Of a stretch of 6,639 nucleotides of DNA, positions 5,572 through 6,639 are shown piece after piece. The notes beneath the pieces are model-generated. The model saw only the letters and a program-made list of their open reading frames with translations, was not told the origin of the DNA and searched no databases. Numbering within the stretch: the stretch's first letter is position 1; each line of letters opens with the position of its first letter. The stretch is from an uncultured Collinsella sp. (GTDB taxonomy: Bacteria > Actinomycetota > Coriobacteriia > Coriobacteriales > Coriobacteriaceae): contig CAKUEZ010000109.1 of NCBI GenBank assembly GCA_934646965.1, positions 1-6,639 on the forward strand. The letters are read 5' to 3'. Both the position numbers and the translations under genes were made by a program.

Positions 5572-6585
5572 TTAATAACGCTCAAAGAAGGCAAGCGCGT
5601 TGTCGCTGCAGAGCTTTTGCATCACGGTCTTGCCAAAGTGCTTGGAGAGCATGTTCTGGAACTCGGGCATCTTGCTGGCATCGGAGAGGAAGGCGGGTAC
5701 TGCGGCGCCGTCCCAGTCACCGCCGAGCGCAATGACGTCCTCGCCGCCCAGGTCGAGCCAGTGCTCGATATGTGCCGCCAGCTGGTCGAAGGTGACGTCT
5801 GCGGCGGTCTTGTCGGTTGCGTTGCTGGAAAGGAACTCGCTGCAATAGTTGAGGCCGACGATACCGCCCATGTCGCGAATGGTGCGGAACTGGTCGTCGG
5901 TGAGGTTGCGCTTGACGCCGCAAACCGCACGGGAGTTGGAGTGGCTGGCGACGAAGGGACGCGTGGCGTGGGCGACAACCTCGTCAAAGCACTCATCGTT
6001 GAGGTGGGAGACGTCGAGTACCATGCCGGCGTGCTCCATCTGCGTGAGCGCCTCGATGCCGGCGGCGGTGAGGCCGGCGTGGGTGTCGTGCCCACTCGCG
6101 AGCGGCCCCTGGGCGTTCCAGCTGAGCGACGACATAAGTACGCCCAGGCTCTTGAGTACCTCGATCAGCGCGGGGTCCTCGGCAAAGAACGTGGCGTTTT
6201 CGATGGTATGGATGCAGGCGACCTTACCGTCTTTGAGCGCGGGGCGAATGTCCGCGGCGCTGCGCACATTGACCATGCGGTCGTGGTTGAGCATAGCCTG
6301 GCCGCTCATGTGTGCCATGATCTGTGCCTGGAAACGCGCGGCGTGAGCGGCAGGAATCTCATCGGGGACAAACGTGGCGAAGCACTGTGCCCACGGCGTG
6401 CTGCCGATCTTTGCGAGTGAGATGGCGCAGGCGTTGCCCTCGATGAGGTCGAAATCCTGCGGATGCGTCTCGTCGCCGGGGAAATAGCCGTCGGTGCCCG
6501 CGGCAAAGCGCAGGTCAAGATCGAGCGTGGCCCAGCCGATGCGGTCGGCGGTGTCGCAGTGAAGGTCAAATACGGGATATGCCAT
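5572..6585 (-). CDS. M19-family dipeptidase (renal/membrane dipeptidase type)
   Basis: This 337-residue enzyme belongs to peptidase family M19, binuclear zinc hydrolases that cleave dipeptides, in bacteria often with a D-residue at the second position. VFDLHCDT gives zinc ligands His9 and Asp11. CIHTIENA gives the probable bridging Glu129. LDVSHLND and VASHSNSRAV give His194 and His215. LGGDWDGA gives Asp290 and matches the family's DFDG element. All key residues are present and the length is typical. No signal peptide or membrane segment is seen, so it is probably cytoplasmic and recycles peptides or cell-wall dipeptides; the substrate is not readable from sequence. The ATG at 6585 has GGAGGA three bases upstream and begins just before the first motif. 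An in-frame TTG at 6615 is unnecessary. Confidence 0.95.
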   Translation of the reverse strand: MAYPVFDLHCDTADRIGWATLDLDLRFAAGTDGYFPGDETHPQDFDLIEGNACAISLAKIGSTPWAQCFATFVPDEIPAAHAARFQAQIMAHMSGQAMLNHDRMVNVRSAADIRPALKDGKVACIHTIENATFFAEDPALIEVLKSLGVLMSSLSWNAQGPLASGHDTHAGLTAAGIEALTQMEHAGMVLDVSHLNDECFDEVVAHATRPFVASHSNSRAVCGVKRNLTDDQFRTIRDMGGIVGLNYCSEFLSSNATDKTAADVTFDQLAAHIEHWLDLGGEDVIALGGDWDGAAVPAFLSDASKMPEFQNMLSKHFGKTVMQKLCSDNALAFFERY

Positions 6586-6626
6586 GGTTCCTCCGGTTGC
6601 AGCGTTTCTTTGCAAACTGTCTTCAA

Positions 6627-6632
6627 ATTGTA
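6627..6632 (-). promoter_or_regulatory. Possible -10 element of the dipeptidase gene
   Basis: Read on the minus strand this is TACAAT, about 40 bases before the dipeptidase ATG and a plausible distance for a transcription start near 6620. The -35 region would lie at or beyond the window edge and cannot be judged. Confidence 0.3.
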
Positions 6633-6639
6633 TGACTAG

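Noticed and set aside
5545..6420. 291-codon plus-strand open frame opposite the dipeptidase
   Set aside because: It is rich in Gly, Val and Ala repeats typical of an antisense shadow, and the minus strand holds a complete M19 enzyme with all metal ligands.

Overview
This 6.6 kb window is GC-rich chromosomal DNA with a compact bacterial layout. The protein style (a formate-type anaerobic ribonucleotide reductase, a folate cluster carrying an HD-domain gene) suggests a strictly anaerobic gut actinobacterium of the class Coriobacteriia, most like Collinsella. That assignment rests on protein recognition alone and is moderately confident.

Layout. (1) 1-1970 (+): the 5'-truncated gene for class III (oxygen-sensitive) ribonucleotide reductase, nrdD, with thiyl cysteine, zinc cysteines and glycyl-radical motif intact. 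(2) 1971-2396: an unusually long gap of 426 bases inside what should be an nrdDG operon. It holds two large quasi-palindromes. The first (arms 1937-2016 and 2085-2164) is an ungapped 80-nt inverted duplication that includes the last 34 bases of nrdD. The second (arms 2257-2319 and 2360-2420) includes the first 24 bases of nrdG. The sequence between the loops therefore reads, on the minus strand, like a miniature gene that begins like nrdG and ends like nrdD. (3) 2397-2978 (+): nrdG, the radical-SAM activase. (4) 3045-4714 (+): a folate cluster of folE, an HD-domain phosphohydrolase-like gene and folB, behind its own extended -10 promoter. (5) 4721-6585 (-): a convergent pair, an M19 dipeptidase followed by a YgjP-like zinc metallopeptidase that most likely starts at TTG. 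A 13-bp hairpin lies between them.

How the genes fit together. NrdG installs the glycyl radical on NrdD, giving deoxynucleotides without oxygen. FolE makes 7,8-dihydroneopterin triphosphate. FolB acts after the phosphates are removed, and the HD gene between them is a reasonable candidate for that dephosphorylation. Folate in turn supports thymidylate and purine synthesis, so the plus-strand genes share a DNA-precursor theme. The minus-strand pair concerns peptide or protein hydrolysis and looks unrelated.

The most unusual feature is the pair of gene-boundary inverted duplications between nrdD and nrdG. In a readthrough transcript the second would pair with the nrdG start codon. The rest of the window is fairly ordinary.
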